A stretch of 64,000 nt of DNA, from the NCBI GenBank assembly GCA_012845835.1, contig JABAKD010000008.1, positions 4,013,767 through 4,077,766 on the forward strand, read 5' to 3'. Below the pieces are notes generated by a model. That model ran no database searches. It was not told the DNA's origin and saw nothing but the letters and a program-made list of their open reading frames with translations. The position numbers were made by a program, and so were the translations under genes. This document shows positions 1-11,299 of the stretch, piece by piece. This DNA is from Undaria pinnatifida (taxonomy: Eukaryota; Sar; Phaeophyceae; Laminariales; Alariaceae). Positions within the stretch are counted from its first letter, which is position 1; each line of letters begins with the position of its first letter.

Positions 1-56
1 TTGTACACGCAGCAAGTCAGCCGGCAACTCACTCACACGCACACAAGAAACCGTAC

Positions 57-504
57 CTTTCTCGCCGACGGTTTTAGACACGCCACCAGCCACCGCATCC
101 TGCAGGGTTTTAAAGGAGGCCAGCAGTTGATCCATCGTCGACTTGAGGCGGAACACATCTCCGTCTATCCGAGCAAACTCGCCAGACACCTGCCCTTGCC
201 AGCGCAGAACTTCAGCCTATATTACCCCCGCAGCCTCGGACACAGCGGGACTGGGGCTGAGCAAAGATGGTGCCGCGGTGGCAGACGCAGCAGTAGCAGC
301 AGCCGAAGCGGCTGCGGCACGGCGACCTTCGGACTCAGCTTGCACAGCAGCCAGAGCTTCGGCACGGCGTTTGTCGACCCCAGCTTGCACAGCGTCGACA
401 GCAGCATGAGCCTCGACTCGAGCAGCAGCGGAGGCGGCCTGATTAGGACCGCGTACAGCAGCAGCCACGAGAGCTTCAGCCTCCGGTGACTTGCACTCCT
501 CCAT
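57..504 (-). pseudogene. Ala-rich coiled-coil reading frame broken by an in-frame TAG
   Basis: An ATG at 504 (minus strand) opens a frame of about 94 codons, very rich in Ala with regular Glu/Arg/Gln (for example KRRAEALAAVQAESEGRRAA), as expected for a long helix or coiled coil. A TAG follows GVI near 217. The same frame continues without shift for some 50 more codons (containing EVLRWQGQVSGEFARIDG and STMDQLLASFKTLQDAV) up to a plausible donor, AAAG then GTACGG, at about 56. Frame conservation across the stop suggests a recently broken gene, or a retroelement gag-like frame. A GTAATA just before the stop could also be a donor, so a small intron is possible. I do not recognise a family. The opposite-strand Ser-rich frame is a shadow of the GCT/CAG-rich sequence. 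Confidence 0.4.
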
Positions 505-524
505 CGTCGGGGAGTGCACGAACT

Positions 525-1278
525 TAAACTAGCCTTAGACTAGAACTTAAACCAGTCTGTATCACACCTTGGACCTGTAAGCTCTGACTCTGCTCCCCTA
601 CGCGCTCCGCGTGCAGGTCGTCGCCTACACAGCTGGGCCAGGTGTGCCCAATGCTATCGCTCATACGACCATGAATTACCGCATTGATCTGATTGGTCAA
701 ACTTCTTACGTACGTACAAAACCCATATTTTCTCATACTTCGATAATATTCTGCATTATGATATGTAGAAAATATAACGCAGTAGTACGAGAATTTGCGA
801 GGATCGAAGATACACACTACAAACTTCTTCCGCGTTCTGGAAAGTTTCGAACTGGAATTCGGAGCATCGGCACTTGGGCGGTGGGAGCTTGCCTTTTTTG
901 CTTTTGTTCTGTGGACTGTGGCCTGTGGCCTTCAGCGTTGTAGTAGTGCTGTCGGGCTGTCGGGCAACCAACTCGAAAATAAACGCAGCGCGAAAACATC
1001 TATCGCTCGAATTGGGCACTCTCGATCTTTTCATCGAACATCGTACCGCGCCGTTGGGTGTTCACTCTACTAATGTTAGATAGTGTTCATAGAACAAGTA
1101 ATATTTAATATTAGTTGTGTAACGCGTATGAAAATACGTGGAAGTGTGGTGAGCTGAAGCTTTATTTTTCCCCATCCGCCGGAGAATGAAGAAAAAAGAA
1201 GAAAAAAAAAAAAAAAAAAAAAAGTAATTGTGTACCACAGCCGGAAATACCGTCACTATGTTCGAGTATGTACTATTA
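525..1278. other. Intergenic stretch without a recognisable gene
   Basis: No reading frame here has coding character. It ends in a poly-A run near 1201-1224 next to one copy of a dispersed repeat (about 1131-1190), listed separately. Confidence 0.5.
1131..1190 (+). repeat. Dispersed repeat, copy 1 (AATACGTGGAAGTGTGG type)
   Basis: The block AATACGTGGAAGTGTGGTGA, then an AGCTGAAGCTTT segment and a TTTTTCCCCATCCGCCGG segment, recurs with few changes at about 15,086-15,150 and 30,979-31,050. Each copy is followed by an A-rich stretch, as in the 3' end of a retroposed element. The class is not identified. Confidence 0.55.
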
Positions 1279-1580
1279 TAAGGGGAGTCGCCGACCTACA
1301 TCCTCTATGATGAGGACACACACGCACCCAGCAATAATACGCTCGATCGGAGTATCACACACAGCTTGCAAATATGAGTTTCGACAAAATCTTCGATCTA
1401 ACAGTTGGAGTGTATTTTTATTTTTAATAAAAATAAAAAAAATAAAAATAAAAATACACTCCAACTGTTAGATCGAAGATTTTGTCGAAACTCATATTTG
1501 CAAGCTGTGTGTGATACTCCGATCGCGCGCATTACGAGTTGTGTGTCCTCATTAAGGATATAGGTCGGCGACTCCCCTTA
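1279..1580. mobile_element. Foldback (palindromic) MITE-like element
   Basis: The left arm, from TAAGGGGAGTCGCCGAC at 1279, is repeated as its reverse complement ending GTCGGCGACTCCCCTTA at 1580. The arms are about 140 bp each, with a short T/A-rich centre near 1425-1443. They share the internal landmarks GCTTGCAAATATGAGTTTCG and the inverted copy. Partial or diverged single arms occur at 7962-8013, 41,975-42,050, 56,322-56,372 and 62,146-62,285. No coding capacity is visible, so it would be a non-autonomous foldback or MITE element. Confidence 0.75.
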
Positions 1581-1599
1581 CAAATACAGTGTAGCTATC

Positions 1600-3100
1600 A
1601 GGGTCAACATAATGATTTTAGTCAGTCTGTGCGCGGAAACTATAAAACCCGTTTCTGAGGGGGACAAAATCTGACAGCTGTGAAGGGAAAGGGGGGCCTG
1701 GTTTTGATCAAAAGCGAGCGGGTTTGGAGGGGGGCGGGGGGGGGGGGGAAAGGGGCAATTTGTGCATGTAAGCTATAAATCCTTTCGAGGGGATAAATCT
1801 GACGGTTTTGGCACCAGTATATTATTGGGGGCGGGGGGGGGGGTGGGGGGTTGGGGCGGGGGGGGGCAGCTCAATATGTGCCTGGAAACTATACATTATT
1901 TTGAGGGGATAAATGTGACATTTTTGGAAATAATACATCAGTTTATCATGTATATCCTGGGGTAATTCGTACAATCAGTGAGTAAAGAGAGGGTGGAGTG
2001 TTCGAGGGGGTGGGGTTGGGATGGGTTGGGGGGGGAGGGTGGGGGGTGGGGGCGGGGGGGGGGGGGGGGGGGGGGGGGGAGGGGACGGCTTTAGGTGAGG
2101 GGTTTGTTATACGTGTGGTGCTAGGTCTAGGCGAAGGTGCGGGTGATGGGGAAGAAGGGGGCGTTCGAGGCGGGGGGGGGGGGGAACACAGCGGCATGGA
2201 TGGCTCTCGAAAGATAATGAGGTGATATCCTGTGCGTGAAGTGTTTATTAATGTGGCGGATTTCGATATTTGGTGGGGCGTTTGAGTAAGGGAGAGCAAG
2301 AGGGGGGGGGGGGGGAGATTTTTTAGGAGGTTTAGGTCACAAATAATATTCAAATACACTTCGGCTGTGAGATCAAAGATATGTATCAGCTTGTTATACG
2401 CGTGGTGCTAGGTCTAGGCGATCGTGCAGGTGGTCGGGAAAGAGGGGGCGTTGGAGCGGGGGGGGGGGGGGGGGGGGGGGAAGGGGGGGGGGGGGGGGGG
2501 GGGGGGAACACAGCGGCATGGATGGCTCTCGAAAGATAATGAGGTGATATCTTGTGCGTGAAGTGTTTATTAATGTGGCGGATTTCGATATTTGGTGGGG
2601 CGTTTGGGTAAGGGAGAGCAAGAGGGGGGGGGGGGGGGATTTTTAGGAGGTTTAGGTCACAAATAATATTCAAATACACTTCGGCTGTGAGATCAATGAT
2701 ATGTAGCAGCTTGTTATACGCGTGGTGCTAGGTCTAGGCGATCGTGTAGGTGATCGGAAAAGAGGGGGCGTTGGAAGGGGGGGGGGGGGGGGGGGGGGGG
2801 ATAATTGAAAACTACGTCATGGATGGTCAGAAAGATAATGACGTGATATCAACTGCGTATAGGTGTTTATTACTCAGGCCGATTTTGATTGTGAGTGGGG
2901 CGTTTGGACAGACTAGGCGGAAGGGGGGGGGGGATCGGGGGACGGAGGGGCGGGGGGGGGAAAGGCTTGGGGTTTGTTATGAAAAAGGTCAGTGGAGGGG
3001 GAGGGGAGGGGGGGGTGGGGGGGGCGGGGGGCGGGACATTTCAATATGTGCGCGGAAACTATAAATTCTCAAAGGGGACAAACCTGACGATGAAGCAATA
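1600..3100. repeat. G-tract-rich repeat array
   Basis: The plus strand has many G runs of 8 to over 20 bases (for example 2058-2080, 2459-2480, 2776-2800). A tandem unit of about 290-320 bp beginning TTGTTATACGCGTGGTGCTA starts at 2103, 2391 and 2711; its length varies with the G runs. A second motif, GCGGAAACTATAAA followed by GGGGACAAA-like sequence, occurs near 1630, 1885 and 3050 and inverted near 7875-7915. The Pro- or Gly-rich frames across it are translations of homopolymer, not genes. Confidence 0.75.
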
Positions 3101-4034
3101 AGACATCCCTTTATATCATCTGGCTTGTAATGTTTACTATTCTAGAAGGTTTTTTTATAGTAATAGCGCGATAACCGGCACCCTCCGCACGCTACAAACA
3201 AACGTTATTATTGGCATCGCTGCCACGTGCCACCCTTCTTGTATCAATACTGGTGGCGGTGTTTAACGTATGTGCCAACTGCCGAAAGCATTGTTTTGTT
3301 CACAGGCACACTTAGTACTACGAGGTTTGTCTCTTCTTTTCTGTTCATCTCATTTATTATCCCTCGTGCATTTATACTCTCGCGCTCCCTTCCAGTAGTA
3401 ACCCAGATCTGGGGTGACGTAGCGGGCCCTCCTCCCCCCTCCCTCCCCACTACGGTACGACGTGCCTTCATTTTTGTCGCGAGAAGCTTTCAGCATTTTC
3501 TTCCATCACTACAAGTTGTACGTACAAGAAAGAAGAAACCGTCACTACGGTACTCAAATCAACCGGTACATCTATACAAATATAGGGACCAATACTGCTG
3601 CTGCTGCACACATAAAAGTTTTAGAAACGAAAACGATAACAACAACAGCAGCGGCTACGGGGGTCGTCGGAACACCGAGTACTAACATCACCGGTCACCG
3701 GGGGGCGGGGGCACGGGAGGCGGGGGCTGCGCTGCTGCTGCTGCTGCTGCGCTTGGGCTGCTGCTGCTGCTGCTTCTTAGAGGACGAACAAAGGTTAACC
3801 TATGAAAACGCGGCGCAATTAACTCGGAACTCTTGAACTACGGAGGGTCCCACGTACGACACGGAAAAAGCGGATCTGGACTTGTTTTTGCTCATGCGTC
3901 CAGTTGTTAGATATCAGGATTTTTAGATGCGAGATACTAGCGACGAGTTCAACGGTTTTCGAGGGTCTCGAGAGCAAAAAGTTTTTTTGAATTATTTTGC
4001 ACTCGGACTGCTGTTCTCATTATCAGCACCACAC
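3101..4034. other. No supported gene; repeat fragment and CTG/CAG runs
   Basis: Reading frames here lack coding character. The segment 3330-3500, with CTACGGTACGACGTGCCTTC, resembles 23,340-23,560, so it belongs to a dispersed repeat. Short CTG runs lie at 3595-3610 and 3725-3775. Confidence 0.45.
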
Positions 4035-4244
4035 AGCTAGCCCTACACCACGCACTCTCGAACACTCCTCGATCTACATCCCTCACCCAGCTCGACAGCG
4101 CAGGCCTCACTTCCACACGTGTCCAGTCATCAGCAGGTTGATATTTGCGCTTTGAAAAACCAGCAGCAAATACAGGAGCACAGCAAGCGAGCAACAGCAA
4201 AGCTACCACAGAAGCAGGAAGCACGAGCAAAAAGAAAGGCGAAA

Positions 4245-4283
<39 letters not shown>

Positions 4284-4481
4284 AGCAGCAACAACAGCAC
4301 CACCACCACCACCACCACCACCACCACCACCACCACCACCAGTCAGCAGCAGCAGTCGGCAGCGCCACGCAATCAAGAGTAACGCAAGCAAGCTGCATCA
4401 GCACCAACCGCAGTCAGCTCAGCAGCGGATCAGTACTCGGAAATCGTTGGGTGAAAAGTAAGAACAACAAGACAAGACAAC
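4035..4481 (+). promoter_or_regulatory. Probable 5' leader with CAG and CCA repeats
   Basis: Upstream of the ATG at 4482 lie an interrupted CAG run (about 4247-4280) and a pure CAC/CCA run (about 4298-4341), followed by more CAG/CAA-rich sequence. This composition fits an untranslated leader better than coding sequence, because the frames translate to long Ser, His, Thr or Gln homopolymers. No TATA box or initiator was identified with confidence. Confidence 0.35.
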
Positions 4482-7400
4482 ATGGCTCCGTGCGGAATGA
4501 TGGCTGCGATGGCAATGGTGGGCATGCTTGCGGTAGCTGTGACCAAGACCGAGGCGCTGAGGGTTGTGGCTCCATCAGAGGGCATGACAGTCGTCGCAGA
4601 CAGGTAAGAGGAACGAGTACCGCGTTTTGCAATGCATTGCAACGCAGTTGAATTTGAAGGGCAGGGGTGTGATATGATACGATGCGCCACAGGTATGAAT
4701 AGAGACACGGAATAGAGCCTGTGTGCAAGAAGAGATTCTTCTGCCTTCCAATCAACTGGTACGCAAGTTGCAACTCGTTCCCGTTTCTTGTATCATGGCA
4801 CGAAGAGAGTGCTACGACTCGCAGCTTGCGTCCTTCCTTGTTGCGTTCCTCTGTTGCGAGTGGGTGGATAGCATGTACTCGTACTTGACAGTTGTGTGCT
4901 GTTTTGGATCAGGTACTGGTATGTATGGTGCTTGTATTTCTTGTCGTTGCTGTGAGTTTCTACAGCAGTAGTAGTAGGTAGTTCTGTTTTTCTGTCAAGT
5001 TAAAAAGTTGGAGATTTTGCTCTTGTTTGCTTGCTTGCTCCAGTATGACTGATAACGCGGCCTTGGAAGTTTTCGTAGAGTGCTTGCTGACTCGTGCGTA
5101 GCTCGTACTCGCGTAACATAGCTCGTTCCTTCCCTCCTGTTTAACAGCTGCGCTTATCTCTTGCGGTGGTGTGTCTGCTTCTGCTGCTAGTATATATGTC
5201 CCCTGTGTGTCCCGTGTGCTTTTGCTCTGAAATCGTTACGGACTGGGTTGCAATCGGTTGCACAATTCTCGTACTCGTACGTACGCACAGAATGTTCTCA
5301 AAATGTTGGTTGCTGCTGTTTTTTCTCACATTAAACTCGCATAATCAAGTCCGTGGTCACAGGACAGGCTCCAGTCACTCTGGAGCTGAGGGATACCCAG
5401 GGAAAAGCACAAACAAACCAAAGGTGGTGCACGCATATATCACAGCTGACGCAGTTCATGCCTCCACCAGAAACATGTAAAAGTGAAATCGGGAATCAGC
5501 CTACGATGTGCTAGGTCCATACTGGTGCATACGTCTCACTACTCGCGCCTGGAAAAACCGACTATATAACCGCTTGCCACCCAAGAAATGATACCGGTAT
5601 GGAACAAGTACCAGCCATGCAATGTCATTGTGCACCAGATACTGCTCTTTAGACTAGTCTACGTACATATGTTTCACACCCCATGCATAAGAAAGCAGTC
5701 ACCGCCCATGAGTAACCTTGTAAAAACTTGAAAGCCGAGAACAGCGTTTGAAAGCAAAAAAAAGTTATTGATCTTCGTACGAGACAAGACGGCTCGACTC
5801 GACCATGAATGAAACTGAAACGACTGCATGTAGTCGACCGTCAAAACCTGAAACTGCTGTCGTGTTGGACGGGTAACATAATCATGAGTTTGGTCTGCTC
5901 AAGCTATGGCATCTATCATTATCAAAACTCCAACCATTCCCAACACTTCATCCTGTATGCTGCATGCTGCACCTTTGGGCTCGTACCTGCCTCTTGTTGC
6001 TGCATTTACAAGGCCGTACACTGTGGAGTGGATAGGCGGCGCGGAGGACTCGCTGTTTGAGATCGACCTCCACTACTGCGGATCGTACTCGTTCTGCTTC
6101 GACGGGGTGAGTCAACATGTTGGGGGGAAAACAAAGTACAAGCGAAACGCCGCTTTCTATGATATCATAGGCTCGACATCTTGCCATTTTGCCATCGATT
6201 ATTAACATGAAAAAAAAATGTAACACTCAGGAGCCACGGACATTACTGATCTCACGCGATCATCAACTATACTGACTGTACTATGATCACCGGCTAGATT
6301 TGAGAAAGCGAGCTGCCTGGTATTAATTAATGTGAAAACATCCACCATCATTCACTCACCACGCACACCCCCGTGCGTAGCGCACGCGATCGATCGACCG
6401 ACGACCGATCACACAAGATCTGATGAAATTCCTTTTTGAAACTAATTTAGGAGTAGTGTTAAGATGGTGTGTTTTCGACATTTTTTTCGATCTCAACAGC
6501 TGAGGTAAATATATATGTAATTGACCAGGTTTTGGTATGTAAAAGGGATGTGCACAGGCGAAGATGTCACGAGACGGCACTTTCAACTCTTGACGGACGG
6601 CAACTGTCCGATAATTTACCTTGACTGACGTCAAACCACTGAAGGTTTAGACTAGTGCAGAACGATCGGTTTTATATACCCTTGACCGCTGGACTTTTTT
6701 CCCTTCACTCGTAACCCATATCCTTATCTCTTTTACACCCTTGACCGCTGGATTTTTTCCCATCACTAACTAACCCATCTCCTAATGTAATTTGCCCGTA
6801 GGAGGACGACTGCGGCTACTACATCGCCGATCTCACCGACTCAGGAGATCAAGCTTGCGCCACCAACGAAGAGGGCTGCGACGTCGTCATGCCCGAGCCG
6901 CTCGCCGGGGCCTCCGGGGATGGCTACAGGGTTCGCATCGTCGAGGTCGGGACTGACAACTACCGGTGCTCCAGCGATTTCTACCTAATGGCGTCGGCGG
7001 ATGCACCAGGTGTAGGCGAGATGGGAGGGCCAACCATCGGAGTGGTGGAGCCGAATGGGAACTCAGTGGCCGTGGCTGGCGATGCTTACACCGTCGAGGT
7101 GAGATGGCTGACTTTTGTCGCCGTCGCGTCGATATGTTTCCTTAGCTTGACGCCGGTTTGTGTTTTTGTTTCATGGCGCCCGCGCTACGGATGCGGGTGA
7201 TTTTGTTTTCGCTACCTTTTCCCCGACCGACGAGAACCCCACCCCCCGGGGGGGTTTCCACCTCTAGACGGTGGCATGCTCCTAACGTGAAAATGTACCT
7301 AACGTGAAAATTCCCGTGCTTTGCCCATACACGATGGTTACTTTTGCGCAATGTTTCCGTCGGTAATGGTTTCGTTTGTTTTTTTTCATTCGTTCAGTTG

Positions 7401-9694
7401 ACCGATCTACATTTTTTTTCGGCACTTTCATCTTTTTCCGTCGCTGTCGATCTTTGTTCTTGCTAAAAAACCCAAGGAACTACCTACCTACCATACCTAG
7501 AACTACGTACTTGGTACTCAGTACTATAAACAGTAATATCGTTGGAATCCTTTCGTGTTTTACGATAACATTTTATTGTTATTAAACAGTACCTACCTTG
7601 CTACATTTTTGAGACCTTCCTAAGACGATGGTGGTGTTTATTGGACTGATTTGGTTGCTCTTCTTTCCCCCCCCCAAAAAAAAGTCTGAGCTCCAGCGAG
7701 GAAATGTCTAAAATATAATTAGAATGCTGCTATACTGTTAATACGATAAGCTCGTATTGATTTCTGCGACCTATCATTTCTGCGACCTATCACCCCTACC
7801 CTCCCCTCACCGGTCACACGACTACTACAACAGGATATACGTAATATACTGGTGCATTCCACGGAGCCTGTCAGATTTTGTCCCCCTCAAGAACGGGTTT
7901 TATAGTTTCCGCGCACGCATTGATGAATATCATCCTGTTGGCCCTGGTACTACTTGTTATTCTAAGGGGAGTCGCCGACGTACACACATTAATACGCGCG
8001 ATCGGAGTTCTACAATTTATGTCTCATGTTTTGTTTAAGGCTGGCCAGGCCAGCTAGGCGGCTCTCCCTTCTCCCTCTCCTCCGAGGGTATTAAATTAAA
8101 AATATTAATTTCTTGACGGGTTTTGGCGGCTCTTCCTTCTCCCTCCCTGCCGAGGGTATTAATATATATATTAATTTCTTGACGGGTTTTGGCAGAGGTT
8201 GTCGCAAGGGAATAAAATACAGATACAAGGCCACCACCGTCAAATCAGTCAAATCAGTTCGACTCACTCATGCTTTTCTTTTTCTCTCCCTCCCTGAACC
8301 CACGTGATGCGATCAAACTGCTTGCTACCTCCTCTTCCCTTCCGTCCTTACCAAAACCAAAACAAAACCGCCACCTGCACCTGCACGAACGAATGAAATA
8401 CTTCAGTTCGACTACGACAACGGATTTGGCGACCGTGTGGGGCGCTTCAAGATCGACCTCTACAAGGCCTTGGGGAACGGCGACTGCGGAACGTGGACCG
8501 CATCCGTCTGCGACAAGCCCGCCATGGGCTGCCACGATACTCGTGAGTTTCATTCATTCATTCATCCATGCATTCATTTCATTCATTCATTCATCCATTC
8601 ATTCGTTCATTCATTCATTCATTCATTCATTCGTCCGTTCATTCAACACGTTTTATCCCACAAAAAAGCTTTTAGAAGCGAATATACTCTAGGGGTAGGG
8701 TTGGGATTAACGGCGCTCAATTAAGCATTTAGAGGCGATGCTCTTGACTTAGTGGTTGGGGTATCAATTGGAACAACAGCTGATGACTAGTGGATGGTTG
8801 GTGGTTGGATGTGGCAGGCACACTAAGTTGATTCGTGGTAAACTGCCTATTAAAAACTCCCTACAACAGTTCCAAGAAATTTTGTCCTTTAAATAGTGGT
8901 TGCGCTTTTTAATTAAGCTGACAGGTGCCGTGCCGTTCATTGGGTGGCATAGAATGTCTGATTTACTGGTTTTGGTTTCGCCACGTGAAGTATTTGTTAT
9001 ACGGTATCGATCTGTCGTCGACCAACACGAAGCAAAGCAGCCCAGGCTGCTGGTGCTGGGGTAGGTAGTAGGTTGGTAGGGAGCTGTGTCCGAATGGGAA
9101 GGTTGGGTCGGGTGGCTTTGTATGGCATGACGATACGTGTGGCATTATAAATATCGTATAAATGCTGTGCTGCTGCACGCTGTTCCCACGTGTGCTCTTC
9201 CTCCTTCCTAGTACGAGGAACGGGCGCGAAATCCCTTTGTTTACGTCTCTCTGCTTGCTGCATGCTCTTTTGCTACTGCTGCAGGCGGGTACTGACAAAG
9301 CGTGTCTCTTTTTGTATGTGTTAAATTTGTCAAGATTTTTATGCCTGGGTTCCCAAAATTGAGTAGCTTAGAGCGAACTGAAATAAATTAACGATCTACC
9401 GTCTGTGACCGTGACCAGCCAACTCGTTCTCGTGGCAACCCACCCATTCCATTAATTTCGTTTTTTTTCTCTTCCGTCCTTCGCTGATGCTGCTACTGCT
9501 GCTGGTACTGTCTTCTGTTGCTACCGTTTCTGTTAATGTTGCCGCTGAGAACAGAGGGCGACTACAACATCATCGTGCCGGCGGACACCGACGCGGGCAT
9601 GTACAAGGTCCGCGTGGGACTCTTCGGCGACGACTCCGTCTTCGCCTGCTCGGACGCTTTCGAGATCATGCCCGAGGGAGAGATCCTCTGGTAG
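4482..9694 (+). CDS. Secreted protein with two Kre9/KNH-like domains (five exons)
   Basis: Exons are 4482-4603, 6013-6106, 6802-7098, 8407-8542 and 9555-9694, giving 789 nt and 262 residues. All introns are GT-AG and phases match (2,0,0,1). Residues 1-25 form a signal peptide (Met/Ala/Val core, cut near TEA). Two similar beta-sandwich units follow, about 27-139 and 149-257. Each has a P-x-x-G segment, then YTVE, then an (F)xIDL strand, paired cysteines, a GxYxVRI/VRV strand, and a final C-S-x-x-F before an Ala/Met end. This is the layout of the Kre9/KNH (Ser/Thr-rich GPI-anchored) wall-protein family (PF10342), a family assignment made from memory of the motif. No GPI signal or membrane helix follows, so the protein is probably released to the wall or matrix. 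Introns 1 and 3 fall near the same place (YTVE) in both units, which supports internal duplication. Confidence 0.8.
7962..8013 (+). mobile_element. Partial arm of the foldback family, in intron 3 of the Kre9-like gene
   Basis: It begins TAAGGGGAGTCGCCGAC and continues to GCGCGATCGGAGT as in the 1279-1580 element, then diverges. Just upstream (about 7868-7918) is an inverted copy of the GGAAACTATAAAACCCGTTT motif found near 1636, so the two motifs are probably parts of one larger element. Confidence 0.6.
8549..8645. repeat. CATT tetranucleotide microsatellite
   Basis: About 24 units of CATT/ATTC, slightly interrupted, start six bases after the exon 4 donor of the Kre9-like gene. Confidence 0.9.
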
Positions 9695-9699
9695 AGAGT

Positions 9700-10015
9700 C
9701 TTTAAGAAGCAGGCGTTCTTAGTATTTCTTCGATTCAGGGGGACAATAGGTCATTGCTTGACTTGAGAACTGCGAGGCGTTTGTCTTCATTCGAACCAGG
9801 GGGGGCTGTTCGGCGACGACTTGGTCTTTGACTGCTCGCAAGCATTCGAGATCATTCCCTGTGGTATGAATAGGAGGACACTCGTCCTAAGCGTTATACT
9901 ACGAGTAGGCGTTCTTCAATTTCCTTTGAAACACGGGCACAGGGGATTGTTTGTTTTCCCTATATGAGACCTTGCGAGGCCTTTTTTTTTGCCTCGAACT
10001 AGGGAGGGGGTTGTC
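9700..10015 (+). pseudogene. Decayed tandem copies of the Kre9-like last exon
   Basis: At about 9797-9870 the sequence reads GLFGDDLVFDCSQAFEII, close to the live exon 5 ending GLFGDDSVFACSDAFEIM, followed by a stop. The downstream flank (GGCGTTCTT ... CAGGGG ... GACCTTGCGAGG) repeats once more to about 10,010 with further decay. The unit is about 200 bp, in the same orientation as the gene. It is not expected to be translated. Confidence 0.7.
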
Positions 10016-10749
10016 CCTTGTTTGAGAATTTTCGCCTTTGTCCCCTTGAGATCTACAGAGGCGTGTCGCTCCTCCTACGAAACGCGGGGATTATTTGTTG
10101 TCCCACGAGATTTTTCGGTGTATTTTCTTTCTTTATCGGAGCCCGTTTTTTTTTCCTTCGTATTTTGCTATCTCTAGGGAACCAACAAGCGGTGGCGATA
10201 TACCGAGTGCATAAATAGTCGACCTTGGTTGCAGCATGTATGGTCAACCTTGGTTGGCCACTGGAAACCCTTCCAGGATTTACGAAGGGGAGGGTTACGG
10301 GGAGGAGTGGGGGGGGGGGGTGATGCATGCATGCAGGGAGGGATGCTTGTGTTGTAGGGAGTTTGGGCGTAGGTAGGGATGTGTATCGTGGGTTGGGCTT
10401 GCTTGCCTAACTTATCATAATGGAAAATTTGTAGTAAGTGGCGGGTGTGTGTATTGATAGGAAGTTAGAAATTAGTTAGTTCTTGACAAATAGATATCTA
10501 CCGTGTAGCGTGTTTTGTTAACCCCTTTTGTAGTTTTGCTCCCCTTGGGTGCGAGCAATTCCATGTGTTTTTTTGTAAAGAAATGAAAAATCTCCCGGTC
10601 TAGCGTAGGGAGGGGAGTGTTTTGGGCTTACTTCAAATCCTCTCTTCTGCACGCTAATCACAATGGGGAGACGATGGTGGATGGATGGAAGGAAGCTGGT
10701 GGGATGCGACGACGGACGGGATGACCAGCTGGTATTCATTTTTTTATCA

Positions 10750-11260
10750 CTCAGTTTATTTATTTGGCAAGTCGATTCTAGCTGAGGGTTCTATTATTTC
10801 TTTATTAGCAAGTCGAGCCCCGATAGCAAGCCGACTATCGGTGGGGCGGGGGGGATCCCAGTAGCAAGTCAATTATGGGATCCCATTAGCAAGCCAATTA
10901 TCTGTGAGATTCCCATTGGCAAAGTCAGTTGTCGGCAGTTGGTAAGTTGATTATGCGGGGGGGGGGGGGGGGGTGCTTGGCTTGTCGACTATCGACCGTA
11001 TCCGTAGGCGTTGGTCCCATCAAACATTGGCGGGGTCCCATTAATTAGCGAGTTCGATTATCGGCAACGACAAGTTGGTTCTTGCCGGGGGGGAGGGGAG
11101 GGGAGGGGGTCCCAATAAGAGCAAGTGTCGGTGGGCAATCCTATTATAAATAAGCGTTACAGAATAGTAGCAAGTCAATTATCGGTGAGAGAAGAAGCCC
11201 TTTTTATTGGCAGATCGATTATCGGCGGCGTTGACAAGTTGATATTTTTGGAGCCCCGAA
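10750..11260. repeat. Irregular tandem repeat of AGCAAGTCGATTATCGG
   Basis: At least eight imperfect copies of a 25-45 bp unit built on AGCAAGTC(G/A)ATTATCGG, often joined by GGATCCCATT or G runs, lie between 10,765 and 11,240. Weaker copies lie at 11,615-11,680. No gene is visible in this part. Confidence 0.65.
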
Positions 11261-11299
11261 TACCTACCGTGTTTCGCGCACTACCAACTTTGATTTTTT

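Noticed and set aside
3949-4407. Trp/Val/Cys/Leu homopolymer frames and the opposite Ser/His frame
   Set aside because: They are produced by the CAG and CCA runs of the leader.
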